Assembly: GCA_015039365.1 (NCBI GenBank)
Contig: WION01000093.1
Span: forward strand, 62,001 to 126,000
Direction of reading: 5' to 3'
Source of the DNA: Amanita rubescens
Lineage: Eukaryota; Basidiomycota; Agaricomycetes; Agaricales; Amanitaceae
Length of the DNA stretch: 64,000 nucleotides
Made by a program: the position numbers and the translations under genes. Positions 12,129 through 22,947 of the stretch are shown here, piece by piece (position 1 is the first letter of the stretch; each line of letters begins with the position of its first letter). The notes beneath the pieces are model-generated. The model did not search any database, was not told the DNA's origin, and saw nothing but the letters and a program-made list of their open reading frames with translations.

Positions 12129-14684
12129 CAGTACTTTACACTCCCCCCCCAGTCCGATTAGACTCCGACAGACTCCTATGACTCCTATAGGACTCCTATA
12201 GGACTCTGATCACTTTCTGATAAAATGTAAAAAAATGTAAAATGGTAGGAAACATGTTTGGCATTGTTTGTTTATGTTTATTTATATTAGGCATCTTTAA
12301 CTTGCAAAAGAAATCCAAAATCCTTAAAAATAGTGAATGATGTTTGGCATTGTTTATTTATGTTTATTTGTATTAGGCATCTTTAACTTGCAGAATAAAT
12401 TCAAAAAAATACTGAAAAAATGCGGAAAATTCATGTGATCCAGGTTATCTAAGAATTATAAAACCAAACAATGGCAAACTTGACATATTTGCAAAATACT
12501 TTTCAGATGCAAGTGTGATCTTGAAAAATGCACACAAGGTCATGCAAGAATTAGGACACAAATCTGAGCCAAATTCTAGGTAAATGTAAAAGAATGTATC
12601 ACCACTCCATGTGACCACCTGCAAAGCCATAGTTGAACCCAACACAATTTGGGTGTGTCTGGCTGGTGATGATCAATGTAGTACATATGTGTGATCAGTT
12701 AGAAAGGGCTGGCAGTGGTGAAAGTCAGTTTCAGTAATGTGACTTGAGTGGTGAGTAGAGGCTGCTGAGGTCAAGGACATTGGCAACATGCACATGGCAG
12801 TGGCTGCTGGGGGTGCAGTGCAGAGTGTTGAAGTGATGATCTAGTTTTAGTTCCACAATCCCACATGTTTGTTGCCAGCAACAACCAATGACCACCAATC
12901 ACCTATAATTGTCATAGGTAAATATGAGGGATTTGTGATTATGTATGTATTGAAGTCAAGGGGTGAAAGCAGGTGGAGATGAGTTCTTGGTTATTTGGTG
13001 ATGCCGGGTACACAGTGAGTTGTGGTTTTTAGAACCATATTAATAATTGTCTGACTCACTGACTGACTGACTGTCTGTCTGTCTGACTGTCTGTCTGTCT
13101 GTCTGACTGTCTGACTGACTATCTGACAGGCACTGACAGATGTTAATGCACTAATTATCTGGTTGTCTGACTATCTAATAGGCACTGACAGATGCTGACA
13201 CACTGATTATCTGACTGTCTGACAGACAGTGTTTCATAAGTTGTCTGACTTGTCTGACTGTCTAACCATCTGAGCAGTGAGAGACACTTAAGCATCAGAC
13301 AACATCAGACAAGGCTATGATCAGACGTTTGCTGTGTTAGTTGATGTACTAAGCTTCCACACTAGAAGCATGTGGCAAAGTTAACTCAGCAATGGTTAAC
13401 TCAAATACTAAGAGAATGATGATATGATGAGTGCTAATACAATAGTAGGATAGAGTCTTTGGATGTTTCAGACAGAAATTGAACAAAGTGTGGACAATGA
13501 TAGATAACTTGATGAGTAAGTAGAGATACATAAGAGGGTCTGTCACTTCCAAAACTAATCAGGCATGCATAATGTGGGAGTCAATACTATTAGTAACAGA
13601 ATGGTGGCTCAGTGATATCATGTAATTAGTATCAACTTCCAAAGTTCCAATCACAATGGCAACACTATCTGGCACCTGTGCCCTGCCACACTGAGTGTCC
13701 TACTATCATGATCATTATCAGCTACCTCCAATCACAAGTACTATTAGTAATTTGAAGTTAGGTACAGTGCCCTATAGGCCAATATCAGTCAGTCTCACCT
13801 TTACTAGTAGTTATACTATAACTTTGTTGTCCATGCTCTGTTCCAGAATTGCCTCAAACCTAAGACTATGATATTCTATTGTTTTACCTAATATGTTTGA
13901 AGTTTCCCTGACCCCACACCTCCAGTGGTTTGTCTTATCAATGTGACCAGGGGCCCTTGTACAAAGTCACAAGATGTTTTGGCAACCTATCAAATTTCTC
14001 TCCATTATATCTGAAGAATTAATTACAAATATCTTGGGTTTCAAAGGCTCTGTTCTGGAGCATGATTCTTGCACCATCTTGATCACATGATTTTTCCAGA
14101 TTTTTCAAGATTTTTAGCAGCCTTTCAAATTTTCAACATGAAGTGTTTAAAACAGTATTTTGCAAATATCTTGAGTTTGGCATTGTTTGGCATGTCCATT
14201 TCCACACTAATCTGATCACATGATTTTTCCGGATTTTTCCAGATTTTTGGCAGCCATTCAATTTTTCAACACGAAGCGTTTAAAACAGTATTTTGCAAAT
14301 AACTTGAGTTTGGCATTGTTTGGCATGTTCATTTACAAACTAATCTGATTACATGATTTTTCTGCATTTTTCACAATTTTTTTCCAAAATTTCCCACGGT
14401 CACACAGTACTCTTGGCAAATGGTGGTATTACAAATGAGACTACAAAGACTACATTAAAAAGCGGAGTCCTATAGGAATAGTCCTATTAGAGTCCTATGT
14501 CCTATTCGAGTCCGTCGGAAGGCTTCCTATTCATCCGATACCAGTCCGATTGAAAAATGTAGTGTCAAAAAATTTGTAATGTTAATGTAATCTCATTTGT
14601 AATAAATTCCGATGTGACTCCTATAGGACTCCTAGGACTCCGATCGGACTCCGATCGGAATAGGGGGGGGACAGTAAAGACCTC
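12129..14684. mobile_element. Non-autonomous DNA element T1
   Basis: 2,556 bp with 8-bp TSD cccttatc (12121-12128 / 14685-14692). The ends are imperfect inverted repeats: CAGTACTTTACACTCC at left versus GAGGTCTTTACTGTCC read from the right, each followed by a run of about eight C. Subterminal copies of ACTCCTATAGG and simple (CTGT/CTGA)n repeats (13050-13280) follow. No transposase frame is present. The 8-bp TSD fits hAT-type mobilisation (inference). A reverse-oriented relative is T2 at 38659-41132. Confidence 0.85.
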
Positions 14685-17453
14685 CCCTTATCTCCGAAAC
14701 AGCAGAACACACTGGATGAATGGATCAAAGAACATGTTGAAAAAGGCTACATCAGACCGTCGAAATCACCGCAGGCATCACCTTTCTTCTTTGTAGAAAA
14801 GAAAGAAGCACAAAAATTACGACCCTGCCAAGATTATCAATATTTGAACGAATATACTAAACCAAACGCATATCCACTACCTCTTATCTCCGATCTTATG
14901 ATCAAACTCAAAGATTCGGAATACTTTACAAAATTGGATATCCGATGGGGATATAATAACGTTCAAATCAAAGAATCTGACAGATGGAAAGCCGCCTTTA
15001 TCACCAATCGAGGTTTATTTGAACCTAACGTCATGTTCTTTGGATTACGAAATTCACCAGCAACGTTCCAAGCTATGATGGACGATTATTTCAGGGATTT
15101 TACAGAAAAAGGATGGCTCGTCATCTATATGGATGATATGCTAATACACGCGCGCACTAAAGAAGAACTCGAGATTCGAACAAAACAAGTACTTGAACGA
15201 TTACAGAAACACGATCTTTACCTCAAGCTTGAAAAATGTAAATTCGCTGCCAAAGAAGTTGATTTTCTAGGCACCGTAATATCCAAAAATACAATAAAAA
15301 TGGATCCGATCAAACTTGCCGGAATTAGGGACTGGCCAACCCCTTCTACCGTTAAACAAGTTAGGTCCTTTTTAGGATTCGGGAATTACTATCGAAGGTT
15401 TATTTTCGGATTCGCCCACCTTGCACGACCCTTGCACGACCTAACAAAGAAAAACAAATTATGGACATGGACCGCAGAATGCCAAGTCGCATTTGATCTA
15501 TTAAAAGAACGCTTTACATCAGCGCCCGTCTTAATGATGCCCGACGTTAACAAACCTTTCATTCTACAAACGGACGCATCAGACCGCGCTATCGGAGCAG
15601 TTCTCATGCAGAAAGATGACAATGGCGACTTACACCCATGCGGATACCTATCCCACGCTTTAACACCGACTGAAACACGATGGCAAATCTACGACCGAGA
15701 ATTATTCGCCATCTATTACGCTCTTTACAACGAATGGAGATACCTGCTTGAAGGAGCAGAACACCCTGTCATTATTCATTGCGACCACAAGAATTTACTC
15801 TATTATCGAGAACCACAACGTCTTACGAACCGCCAAGCACGATGGTGGAACGACTTGTCTCGATTTAATATTAAATTAACCCACGTTCCCGGAGCAAAAC
15901 TAGTAATAGCGGATGCACTATCCCGCCGACCTGATCATATGACAAAAGACGAACCAGAAGAGTTAATAACGATGCTCCCAAAAGAACTCTTTGTTCGCAC
16001 AATCGCCGAAGATCTCCGTAACAGAGCAATAGAAATAACTGTCAAAGACGAATTTGCTCAATCAATCAAGAAATGTCTAAAAGAAAAAGGAACACCACCT
16101 TTACGCACTGCCCTTTCTGATTGGACCCTTGACGATGAATTAATCCTGTACAAAGGGAAATCCTTTATTCCCCCTGACACCGATCTTCGCCGAGATATTA
16201 TTAGAGATTTTCATGAATCACCAACAAGCGGACACCCCGGTTTCTTCAAAACACTCGCCTTATTAAAGGAATATTACTGGTGGCCATTAATGTCTAAAAT
16301 GGTTAAACAGTTCATTGACGGATGCACGGCATGTCAACAAATGAAATCAAATACACACCCTACTGCCGCACCTCTGATGCCAATCAAGTCTCACGCACAC
16401 CGACCCTTTCAACAAATAACTATGGATTTCATAACCGATTTACCCACAAGTAACGGTTTCGATTCTATCTTTATCGTGGTCGATCAAGGACTTACAAAGG
16501 GAGTAATTCTCATGCCTTGTAACAAAACTATCACCGCCGACGAAACCGCCGACCTCTACATTCGGAATGTATTCAAAAACTTCGGTTTACCCGACGTCAT
16601 GATCTCCGATCGAGGACCACAGTTCGCATCACATGTCTTTAACGGCATAATGGACTCATTAAAAATCAAACACAAAATGAGTACCGCCTTCCATCCACAG
16701 ACTGATGGACAAACGGAGCGATATAACGCCGAATTAGAAGCTTATCTCCGAATATTCTGTGCCTATGAACCAGATACTTGGAACAGGATGATACCAATAG
16801 CACAATTCGCGCATAATTCACGCACTCATGAAGCATTGAAACAATCGCCCTTTCAATTGATGTATGGAACATCCCCGGTTGCACTTCCCCTTGTCTCAAA
16901 CAAGACAAATACACCAACCGCCGATGATCGCATCAACTCCTTGTTCCGCGCACGAGAAGAAGCACTCGCCGCACATGATCTAGCACGAGCTAAGATGATG
17001 GAAAGAACAACGAGAAAGACTAAACCGTTCAAAGTCAATGACAAAGTATGGTTAGAGTCTAGGAACCTGAAGATTCCTTATCAGAGCAGAAAACTCGCAC
17101 CTAAACGAGAAGGTCCCTTTTCCATCAAAGAAGTCTTAGGACCAGTGACATATCGTCTCACACTACCAAGACAATGGAAAATTCATAACGTATTCCACGC
17201 CGCCTTACTAACGCCGTTCAAAGAAACTTCCTTTCACGGAATAACAGAAACAAGGCCCCCTCCCGATCTGATCGAAGGAGAAAAAGAATACGAAGTAGAA
17301 GCACTGCTTGCACATCGCAAGTTTAGAGGAAAATTACAATTCCTAGTAAAGTGGAAAGGCTATGACACCAGCGAAAACACATGGGAACCAGAAAATAACT
17401 TGACGCATATGGAAGATCTCCTTCTAGAATATAAAAGACGAAGGAAACTCTGA
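14685..17453 (+). CDS. Z Pol: reverse transcriptase, RNase H, integrase, chromodomain
   Basis: Domains in order: RT with LRPCQDYQYLN, FTKLDIRWGYNNVQI, FGLRNSPATFQAMM and the catalytic VIYMDDMLIHA (Y-M-D-D); RNase H with LQTDASDRAIGAVL, DRELFAIYYAL and HCDHKNLLYY; integrase HHCC (HESPTSGHPGF, YYWWP, CTACQQMK); integrase core with QITMDFITDLP, MISDRGPQFAS and HPQTDGQTERYNAELE (D, D, E); C-terminal chromodomain LVKWKGYDTSENTWEPE. The frame joins the segment before T1. It copies the element RNA and integrates the cDNA; the chromodomain probably directs integration to modified chromatin. Stop at 17451-17453, two bases before the next ORF. Confidence 0.95.
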   Translation, partial: PLSPKQQNTLDEWIKEHVEKGYIRPSKSPQASPFFFVEKKEAQKLRPCQDYQYLNEYTKPNAYPLPLISDLMIKLKDSEYFTKLDIRWGYNNVQIKESDRWKAAFITNRGLFEPNVMFFGLRNSPATFQAMMDDYFRDFTEKGWLVIYMDDMLIHARTKEELEIRTKQVLERLQKHDLYLKLEKCKFAAKEVDFLGTVISKNTIKMDPIKLAGIRDWPTPSTVKQVRSFLGFGNYYRRFIFGFAHLARPLHDLTKKNKLWTWTAECQVAFDLLKERFTSAPVLMMPDVNKPFILQTDASDRAIGAVLMQKDDNGDLHPCGYLSHALTPTETRWQIYDRELFAIYYALYNEWRYLLEGAEHPVIIHCDHKNLLYYREPQRLTNRQARWWNDLSRFNIKLTHVPGAKLVIADALSRRPDHMTKDEPEELITMLPKELFVRTIAEDLRNRAIEITVKDEFAQSIKKCLKEKGTPPLRTALSDWTLDDELILYKGKSFIPPDTDLRRDIIRDFHESPTSGHPGFFKTLALLKEYYWWPLMSKMVKQFIDGCTACQQMKSNTHPTAAPLMPIKSHAHRPFQQITMDFITDLPTSNGFDSIFIVVDQGLTKGVILMPCNKTITADETADLYIRNVFKNFGLPDVMISDRGPQFASHVFNGIMDSLKIKHKMSTAFHPQTDGQTERYNAELEAYLRIFCAYEPDTWNRMIPIAQFAHNSRTHEALKQSPFQLMYGTSPVALPLVSNKTNTPTADDRINSLFRAREEALAAHDLARAKMMERTTRKTKPFKVNDKVWLESRNLKIPYQSRKLAPKREGPFSIKEVLGPVTYRLTLPRQWKIHNVFHAALLTPFKETSFHGITETRPPPDLIEGEKEYEVEALLAHRKFRGKLQFLVKWKGYDTSENTWEPENNLTHMEDLLLEYKRRRKL

Positions 17454-17454
17454 A

Positions 17455-19206
17455 ATGTCATTCACATACCAAGTTATTATGCAAGATGGAAACAACACCA
17501 CCGACGCCGTTCAGCACTTCCCCTGGTCTGAATTCTACACTGGAGAGAATACCGACACCCGACTCACCACTGAACCCCACCGACCTCGACTCGTTCTTCA
17601 TACCACCGACACCGACGAAGAAAACACTGACCCGAACGACTTCGTTGATGTTCCCTACAGATCTTCCGATCAGACCTCGTCTCAAACGATCCCGGTCACT
17701 CCCACCGAAACCCAGGAAACCCACCACGGAACATCAGAAACTCTGGTTATACCTGGACGAATTACGGAAGATCGCAATAGCCGACCGATCCCACCTAGAA
17801 ACGCTGAAGACATTAGCGTTACCTTACATAGAGAGGCGGTACTTGCCGGTCACGCTTCGACTCAACCTCATAACGAATCTATTCGAGGCAACGACCAGAG
17901 TTACGGTACAGATGGGACTAACCGCGATATGGCTAGCTCCATCATACGAACCACCCCCGATCTCTATCTCAGTTATCACGGAATTACTACTTACACCAAG
18001 GTTAGAGACCGCGTCACTCTGATCTGTAATACCGCTAGACTACAGGTCGACATCTTTGACCAAGAAAGGATAGCTCGAGTCTGGCGACTTCTCATGGACT
18101 TCCGAACCGCCACTACCCTTGCCGGTCAAGCCCGAGATCAGTACAATTATCATTGTGCCGATTTAATCGAAACGTTTGTAAACGTTACGTCACTATACTG
18201 GGAAGACGTCCATCCGAAAGGAGGAAACCTAGATCAACTGGCGATAGATCTGTTACGACGACTTCTCACAGCTGACATCGAACGTTACATCATCCTTGCT
18301 ATAGAAAGCATTGACGATCAAAGGTTTGGACTAAAAATACAGCCTCACGATCAGAATAACCGCATCGCTGTCAACCATTGGTTTCGCGCTACCGAAGCTA
18401 CACCCGACCGACACCGAGCAACTAGATGCATTATGGAGACAGATCGTAAATCGAGAGAAATCTGGTGCCTCACCGGAAAGATCCGAGATCTCCTGTCCAG
18501 TATCCAAGGAGACACAGAATGGACTACAGCCGAATTCGCAGATGGAGTTCCCTTGCATCAACTCACTAGCGACCACATTGCGCAGATCAATAATGCGATC
18601 AGCGATCTCGATCTTCATCGCCGAATCCGTACAACAGGCGATCTCACTGAGGAAGAACCGAAACGAGATAAGAAGGCTCCTCCTCCTCCTCGATCCGCAT
18701 CACCCCCAACCACCACCGTTATTCGCCACGGAGTCTGGAATATTCCTGTCCCCACTACTCGACGACACGACACTCCGCCTGCTCGACGACCTACGACCCG
18801 CAGTATGACCAATGCCACCAACCAACGCCCTCACCGTTACAACCGCTGCATCCATTGCCGAGGTAAACATGCCTCTGAGGATCATCATCTTGCTACTGCA
18901 ATTCCTCCTATGTCTACTCTACCTCCACGCGCTCCCACGCGCCGACGCGATCCGACGCCCGGTCCTTCCACTAAGAAGAAAGGACGTTCTCGAACTACCA
19001 CAGATGCCGCCAATACCCCCGCTTCCACTAGCCGCCGCCCTCATCAGCCGAAGAAGAAGGGAAAAAAGAAGGCACACCATGCGTCACAGTGTCAGGCATG
19101 CGTCAACGGACGACAGTGCGACGGAGCCGACGACGACGCCTGTGATCTTTATGGCGACTACGGCTATCAGTACGACGACGACGCCATGCACAACATGAAC
19201 ACCTGA
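17455..19206 (+). CDS. Z extra ORF downstream of pol, unknown function
   Basis: 583 aa, starting 1 nt after the pol stop. The middle part (about 185-400) is rich in helix-forming segments such as IFDQERIARVWRLLMDF and looks like a folded domain. The C-terminal third is basic and proline-rich and has two Cys/His clusters: CIHCRGKHASEDHH and CQACVNGRQCDGADDDAC, possible zinc-binding sites. There is no signal peptide or membrane helix, so an Env role is not supported. The N-terminal 170 residues are threonine-rich and overlap another open frame (17486-18022). I do not recognise the protein; nucleic-acid binding is a guess from the Cys clusters. Confidence 0.65.
   Translation: MSFTYQVIMQDGNNTTDAVQHFPWSEFYTGENTDTRLTTEPHRPRLVLHTTDTDEENTDPNDFVDVPYRSSDQTSSQTIPVTPTETQETHHGTSETLVIPGRITEDRNSRPIPPRNAEDISVTLHREAVLAGHASTQPHNESIRGNDQSYGTDGTNRDMASSIIRTTPDLYLSYHGITTYTKVRDRVTLICNTARLQVDIFDQERIARVWRLLMDFRTATTLAGQARDQYNYHCADLIETFVNVTSLYWEDVHPKGGNLDQLAIDLLRRLLTADIERYIILAIESIDDQRFGLKIQPHDQNNRIAVNHWFRATEATPDRHRATRCIMETDRKSREIWCLTGKIRDLLSSIQGDTEWTTAEFADGVPLHQLTSDHIAQINNAISDLDLHRRIRTTGDLTEEEPKRDKKAPPPPRSASPPTTTVIRHGVWNIPVPTTRRHDTPPARRPTTRSMTNATNQRPHRYNRCIHCRGKHASEDHHLATAIPPMSTLPPRAPTRRRDPTPGPSTKKKGRSRTTTDAANTPASTSRRPHQPKKKGKKKAHHASQCQACVNGRQCDGADDDACDLYGDYGYQYDDDAMHNMNT
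17486..18022 (+). CDS. Overlapping ORF in another frame, possible true N-terminal part
   Basis: 178 codons in a frame different from 17455-19206. The segment KLWLYLDELRKIAIADRSHL to YIERRYLPVTLRLNLITNLF looks more protein-like (amphipathic helices, normal composition) than the threonine-rich alternative. Either a frameshift near 18000 joins the two frames or both are read. It cannot be decided from one copy. Confidence 0.4.
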   Translation: METTPPTPFSTSPGLNSTLERIPTPDSPLNPTDLDSFFIPPTPTKKTLTRTTSLMFPTDLPIRPRLKRSRSLPPKPRKPTTEHQKLWLYLDELRKIAIADRSHLETLKTLALPYIERRYLPVTLRLNLITNLFEATTRVTVQMGLTAIWLAPSYEPPPISISVITELLLTPRLETASL

Positions 19207-19246
19207 ACGTTTTGTTGTTGCGGTCAACAACGTAGGGGAGAGCTAG

Positions 19247-19697
19247 TGTTACAACACGGTACGGACTCCCGCATTATGCTTACATGATACGTCGGACATG
19301 TTTATTTCCTTTATGCATACTTTACTCGTCGTTCCCCTTATGCTCGATTCATACGGACTAACTCGTTCCCTTTTATATACCATCCTTGTTCCACATATGA
19401 CGCCGTCTTTATACTTACTTTTGTACTTACGATTATTCATTAATTAGTACGTCTCATTGTACTTGCTAGTATAAGTACCGCATGTATTCTAGAGTCGAAC
19501 CCTAAGTTCGACTTAGCTGTTTATTGTCGTCTGGCAATATAACCGTACTCTTAACTCATCTACCACAATCGTCCTCAGATCCTAAGTCAACGCCTTGACT
19601 TAGTATTGAACTTATAATCTTAACGTTTGACTTAAGACTTGTAATCGTGACTAGAGTTGCCGCTGCAACTTAAGTTGAGATTAACGAGTTCGTAACA
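19247..19697 (+). repeat. Z 3' LTR
   Basis: 451 bp, matching 9015-9465; preceded by the purine tract CGTAGGGGAGAGC. Followed by TSD ccggg (19698-19702) and then Y gag sequence. Confidence 0.92.
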
Positions 19698-19730
19698 CCG
19701 GGGGCTCGGTTTCAGTGGCGGAGACCTCAT

Positions 19731-20435
19731 TGTTGAACTTATAATATATGATATACATATAGTATATAGTAAATATAAGTGATATCATTAGTTTACACTA
19801 ACTAATGTAATAACGCTCAGTTACTTACTCGTCTCTCAACCAATCATAATAGTGGATGATTGAGTGTGAGATAATATATTGACATGAGAATATATTCGAC
19901 ATATTCTCATACTCATCTACCAATCATAATAGTGGATGATTGATGATGAGAACATATTCTGACATGAGAATATCCTAGCGATATTCTCATAAGATCATCC
20001 AATCATAATAGTGGAACTATTGATGATGTGAATATATGTTGACATGAGAATAGAAGACATATATACATTATGGTTATCAACCTATCACATTGAAGATTGA
20101 TAATGTGATGAGTCAGTCAATATAATTGATGAGTCAAGTGCTGCGCAAAGCTATGCATTGCTGTACAATAGCTGTGCATTGCTGTGGAATGACGCCTTAT
20201 GAGTCAAATACCTGTGACTCATACTGATAAGACTCTTTGTACTTATTTGTAGTTTAGTAGTATATAAACTGTACTCTAGTAGCGTCAATCCTTATCCTAT
20301 TATCCTCTCTACTGTCTACTGTTGAGCCCCAGCTCCAGTAAGCTCTTAACAACTCCACACCACACTCGGTAAGTAGTACATTCCATGTACTAGACTGCGC
20401 TGCTCGCTAGGGATTTGTTACCCCTAGTTTCAACA
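19731..20435. repeat. Solo LTR V (705 bp)
   Basis: It starts TGTTGAAC and ends GTTTCAACA, with TSD ctcat at 19726-19730 and 20436-20440. It contains three copies of CCAATCATAATAGTGGA (near 19840, 19920 and 19990) and a TATA-like stretch near 20268. No internal coding remains, so it is the product of LTR-LTR recombination. It lies only 28 bp from the Z insertion, in the same gag frame of Y. Confidence 0.85.
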
Positions 20436-22094
20436 CTCATTGCTAGATGCGGATTCAACGCGTTTGGCGGTAACCAATTGACGTAAGTCTTTTTGGACGG
20501 CCGGGGATATTGCAATGAGGTCCTTAGCGGCTAGGGTCACGGGTAGGCTGAGAAGATGGTCTATGATTCGCTGGGCGGCGGTTGTGTCATCGATCGGCGA
20601 GCGGAACTTGAAAGCGGGTGTATCTTTTTCTTTTCCTTTGGACGTGGAAGCGACGGGCGGTGTTGTGGGCTGTGGTGGAGCGGGGGTCTGCTTGGATCGG
20701 GGCATAGCGGTAGAGTTTTTCTTTTGTTCGGCTGCAAATGTTTCAGCGTGGTCGGAGATCTCCAGTAGGTTAGCGGAGGCTACGCGTGGCTGCGGCGTGT
20801 TCGGCTGTGGATTGTCCTGAAGCCATTTATCAACACGTTCTTTGAACCATCGTCCATGCATTCAGTATTTATCCATATTCGGTTCCTCGCCATTCAGGAG
20901 CTGTATGCGGCCATCAACTAGCCTGATCTTGCCTTGTCTGACGTATTCGTCCCTGACTCGGCACCAAGGAGTTCGGTGCTCTGAATCTCCACAGAAAACG
21001 CATCCGTTGAAGAGTCGTTGGGCGAAAGTTTCTGCTGCCTGTGCGGCCGGAGCGGCGGTTGGATAGGAAGGGGCGACTGGCGCAGGTGCGGGTGCAGGCG
21101 TGGGAGGCGTGGTAGCTGCAAGGAGTGCTATCGCAGGTCTGGAGCTGATAACGAATTGTGCGGCGCTGTTCATTTCCTTTAGATCATAGCCGTCATCGGG
21201 TCTGACGTCCGGGCACTTGATCGTGAGCCGAGTAGTAATATCGGGTCTGATGTCAGAAGCGAAGGCTGACATGTACATGATGCTTGCCTCGCGGCCGGTC
21301 ATGCGGTGTTTAGTTATGAGGTACTGAGCAGTGCCGGAGAACTCCCTGTGGTATTCGGCTAGAGTAGTCTCGGAGGTAATGGTCTGGGATGAGTAGCGAT
21401 CGGTGATGGTACGCAATGCTGCAATGGTGTGGCGTCGATCGGGCTGTGCCTCGGGGTAGATCTTGCGGATCGCTTTCTTAAAGTCGTCCCAAGCTTTTGG
21501 TTCCGCTAGCGCGTCCCTGGTGGCTGTCCAAGTTTCGGAGGATTTCTCGTCTGTGTAATAGATCGCCCATTTAACAAGCTCGGCGTCTCCGGAGCGTTCT
21601 CGGTCTTTGCAAGTCATCTCGATGTCCTCGAGGTAGCGTTCAAGACCGCTTGCAGCACCCTGAAAACGGGGCGCCTCTTTGCTAGTCCGGATAGGCATAC
21701 GGGTCGGGGTAGCCATGTTGCTTTTGGTAGGAGGAGGTGAGGGAGAACGAGATGGTGTAGGCGGAGGCGGTGTAGGGGTAGGCGAGGTAGGACGGGATGC
21801 AGGACGAGGTGAGGCAGGACGAGGTGAGGCAGGACGCGGTGAGGCAGGACGGGTTGGCTCAGGGGTAAGCGGATCAGGTATTGGTGTCAAGGGCGAGAGC
21901 GGTGGCAAGTTCGGAAATAGACTAAAAGCAGTGGGCACGTGCTGTGAATGAGCCGGTTGAAGCGATTTCGGAGTCGAGGTGCCAAGGAGTGAAGGAGACT
22001 GCGGTGCAAGGAGTGCGGATAGGTCTAGAAACGAGGAAAGGTCGGCAGGTGTTGGATCTCTGATCGGTAGGGGAAATGTTCCCGGAAGGTGCAA
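20430..22094 (-). CDS. Y Gag (interrupted near its C-terminus by solo LTR V)
   Basis: The frame is open from about 22360 and has no ATG until 21716 (MATPTRMPIRTSKEAPRF); the extension is proline-rich. The gag core follows (LERYLEDIEMTCKDRERSG, YYTDEKSSETW, FKKAIRKIYPEAQPDRR) and then a zinc knuckle variant CVFCGDSEHRTPWC. The linker after it contains a stop at 20862, and a second same-strand segment, 20861-20430, runs to the solo LTR. The last codons before 20430 are supplied by V; without V and Z the frame continues into the protease. It packages element RNA. Confidence 0.75.
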
Positions 22095-22377
22095 GTCTTC
22101 GTCGGCTGAACTAGTAGAGAGATCGGATGATGGAGGATCTGTCGGTGGTTCGGGCTGAGGCTGTTTAGGAGCAGGGGGTGGAGGCTGAGGAGTAGTCGGC
22201 TTCCGAGAAGACCAAGGAACGTGTGGTCGGCTGGATGGTCCTGGCTGAGGTTCGGCGGGCCTAGCTCGGCGTGGACCTAACTGAGATGGAAACTTTTCCG
22301 ATGCCTTCTGCGCTGCAGGACGGTGAGGACGAATGGCTGGGGCACAGACCTAAGAGCCCCTCGCGGTGGGCTCCAGT

Positions 22378-22864
22378 TGAAACAATAAAGAGAAGGCCGA
22401 CGTGGAACAGTGTTCGGCCAAAGGGGCTACGGAGGTCTGACCGATGTGCTTAAGTGCGATAGAGTGCCGAGAGCGAAGGAGAAGGAACGGAACGGTGACC
22501 GAGTCACCGAGCGAGAAGGAGAACGGAAATCGGACGCAAGGGAACGAGAAAGAGAGCGGAAGTGAGACCGGCTGTATATTCGATGTCCAACTACTACAGA
22601 AAATGCCGTATATATACTATGAGGACATGAGGCTTACCTGCGACGAGCCTTCCTCCGAGTCCGTTGGTCCGTGTGCGTCTAGGTGCCCCGTTGCGTTCGA
22701 ATATCGCTCAAGTTGCAGGAATGGCCCTGTCGGAATGTGGCCGAAGGTCGTTGGCGCGAAGGTTTGACTTCGGAAGCTTCCGTGATGCGTGATGTGATGC
22801 CAAGAATCGGAATGCGGTGCGCTTCGGTGTTCGGTTCCAACGTAGCCGGAACCGGCTCGTTACA
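22378..22864 (-). repeat. Y 5' LTR
   Basis: 487 bp, copy of 7663-8149. The sequence just inside it on minus starts TGGAGCCCACCGCGAGGGG and is a plausible primer-binding site. TSD acgt follows at 22865-22868. Confidence 0.9.
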
Positions 22865-22947
22865 ACGTGTGGAGTAAAGTAAGTGTAAGTATGATCTGTG
22901 ACAATGTGACTAGATACCATATATGTATCGTCACGGTTAGACTATCT

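Larger units (their letters stand above)
9015..19697 (+). mobile_element. Gypsy/chromovirus element Z
   Basis: 451-bp LTRs at 9015-9465 and 19247-19697 (TGTTACAACACGG to GTTCGTAACA), apparently identical, with TSD ccggg on both sides. It carries gag (10223-11281), pol (protease, RT, RNase H, integrase, chromodomain; 11278-12128 and 14685-17453) and an extra ORF (17455-19206). Element T1 interrupts pol. All frames are otherwise open, so Z was probably competent until T1 landed. Confidence 0.9.
7663..22864 (-). mobile_element. Gypsy-like element Y with gag and protease only
   Basis: Two 487-bp LTRs (7663-8149 and 22378-22864; minus-strand ends TGTAACGAGCC and TTGTTTCA) and a 4-bp TSD acgt at 7659-7662 and 22865-22868. 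Coding is on minus: gag at 22094-20430, protease at 9014-8525. When Z and the solo LTR V are removed, gag runs in frame into the protease. About 375 bp separate the protease stop from the 3' LTR, leaving no room for RT or integrase. This is a TR-GAG-like non-autonomous plan. Confidence 0.8.

Noticed and set aside
13050..13290. Regular CTGT/CTGA repeats considered as a CRISPR-like or tandem functional array
   Set aside because: Simple-sequence repeats with no spacers, inside T1 and mirrored in T2; eukaryotic context.
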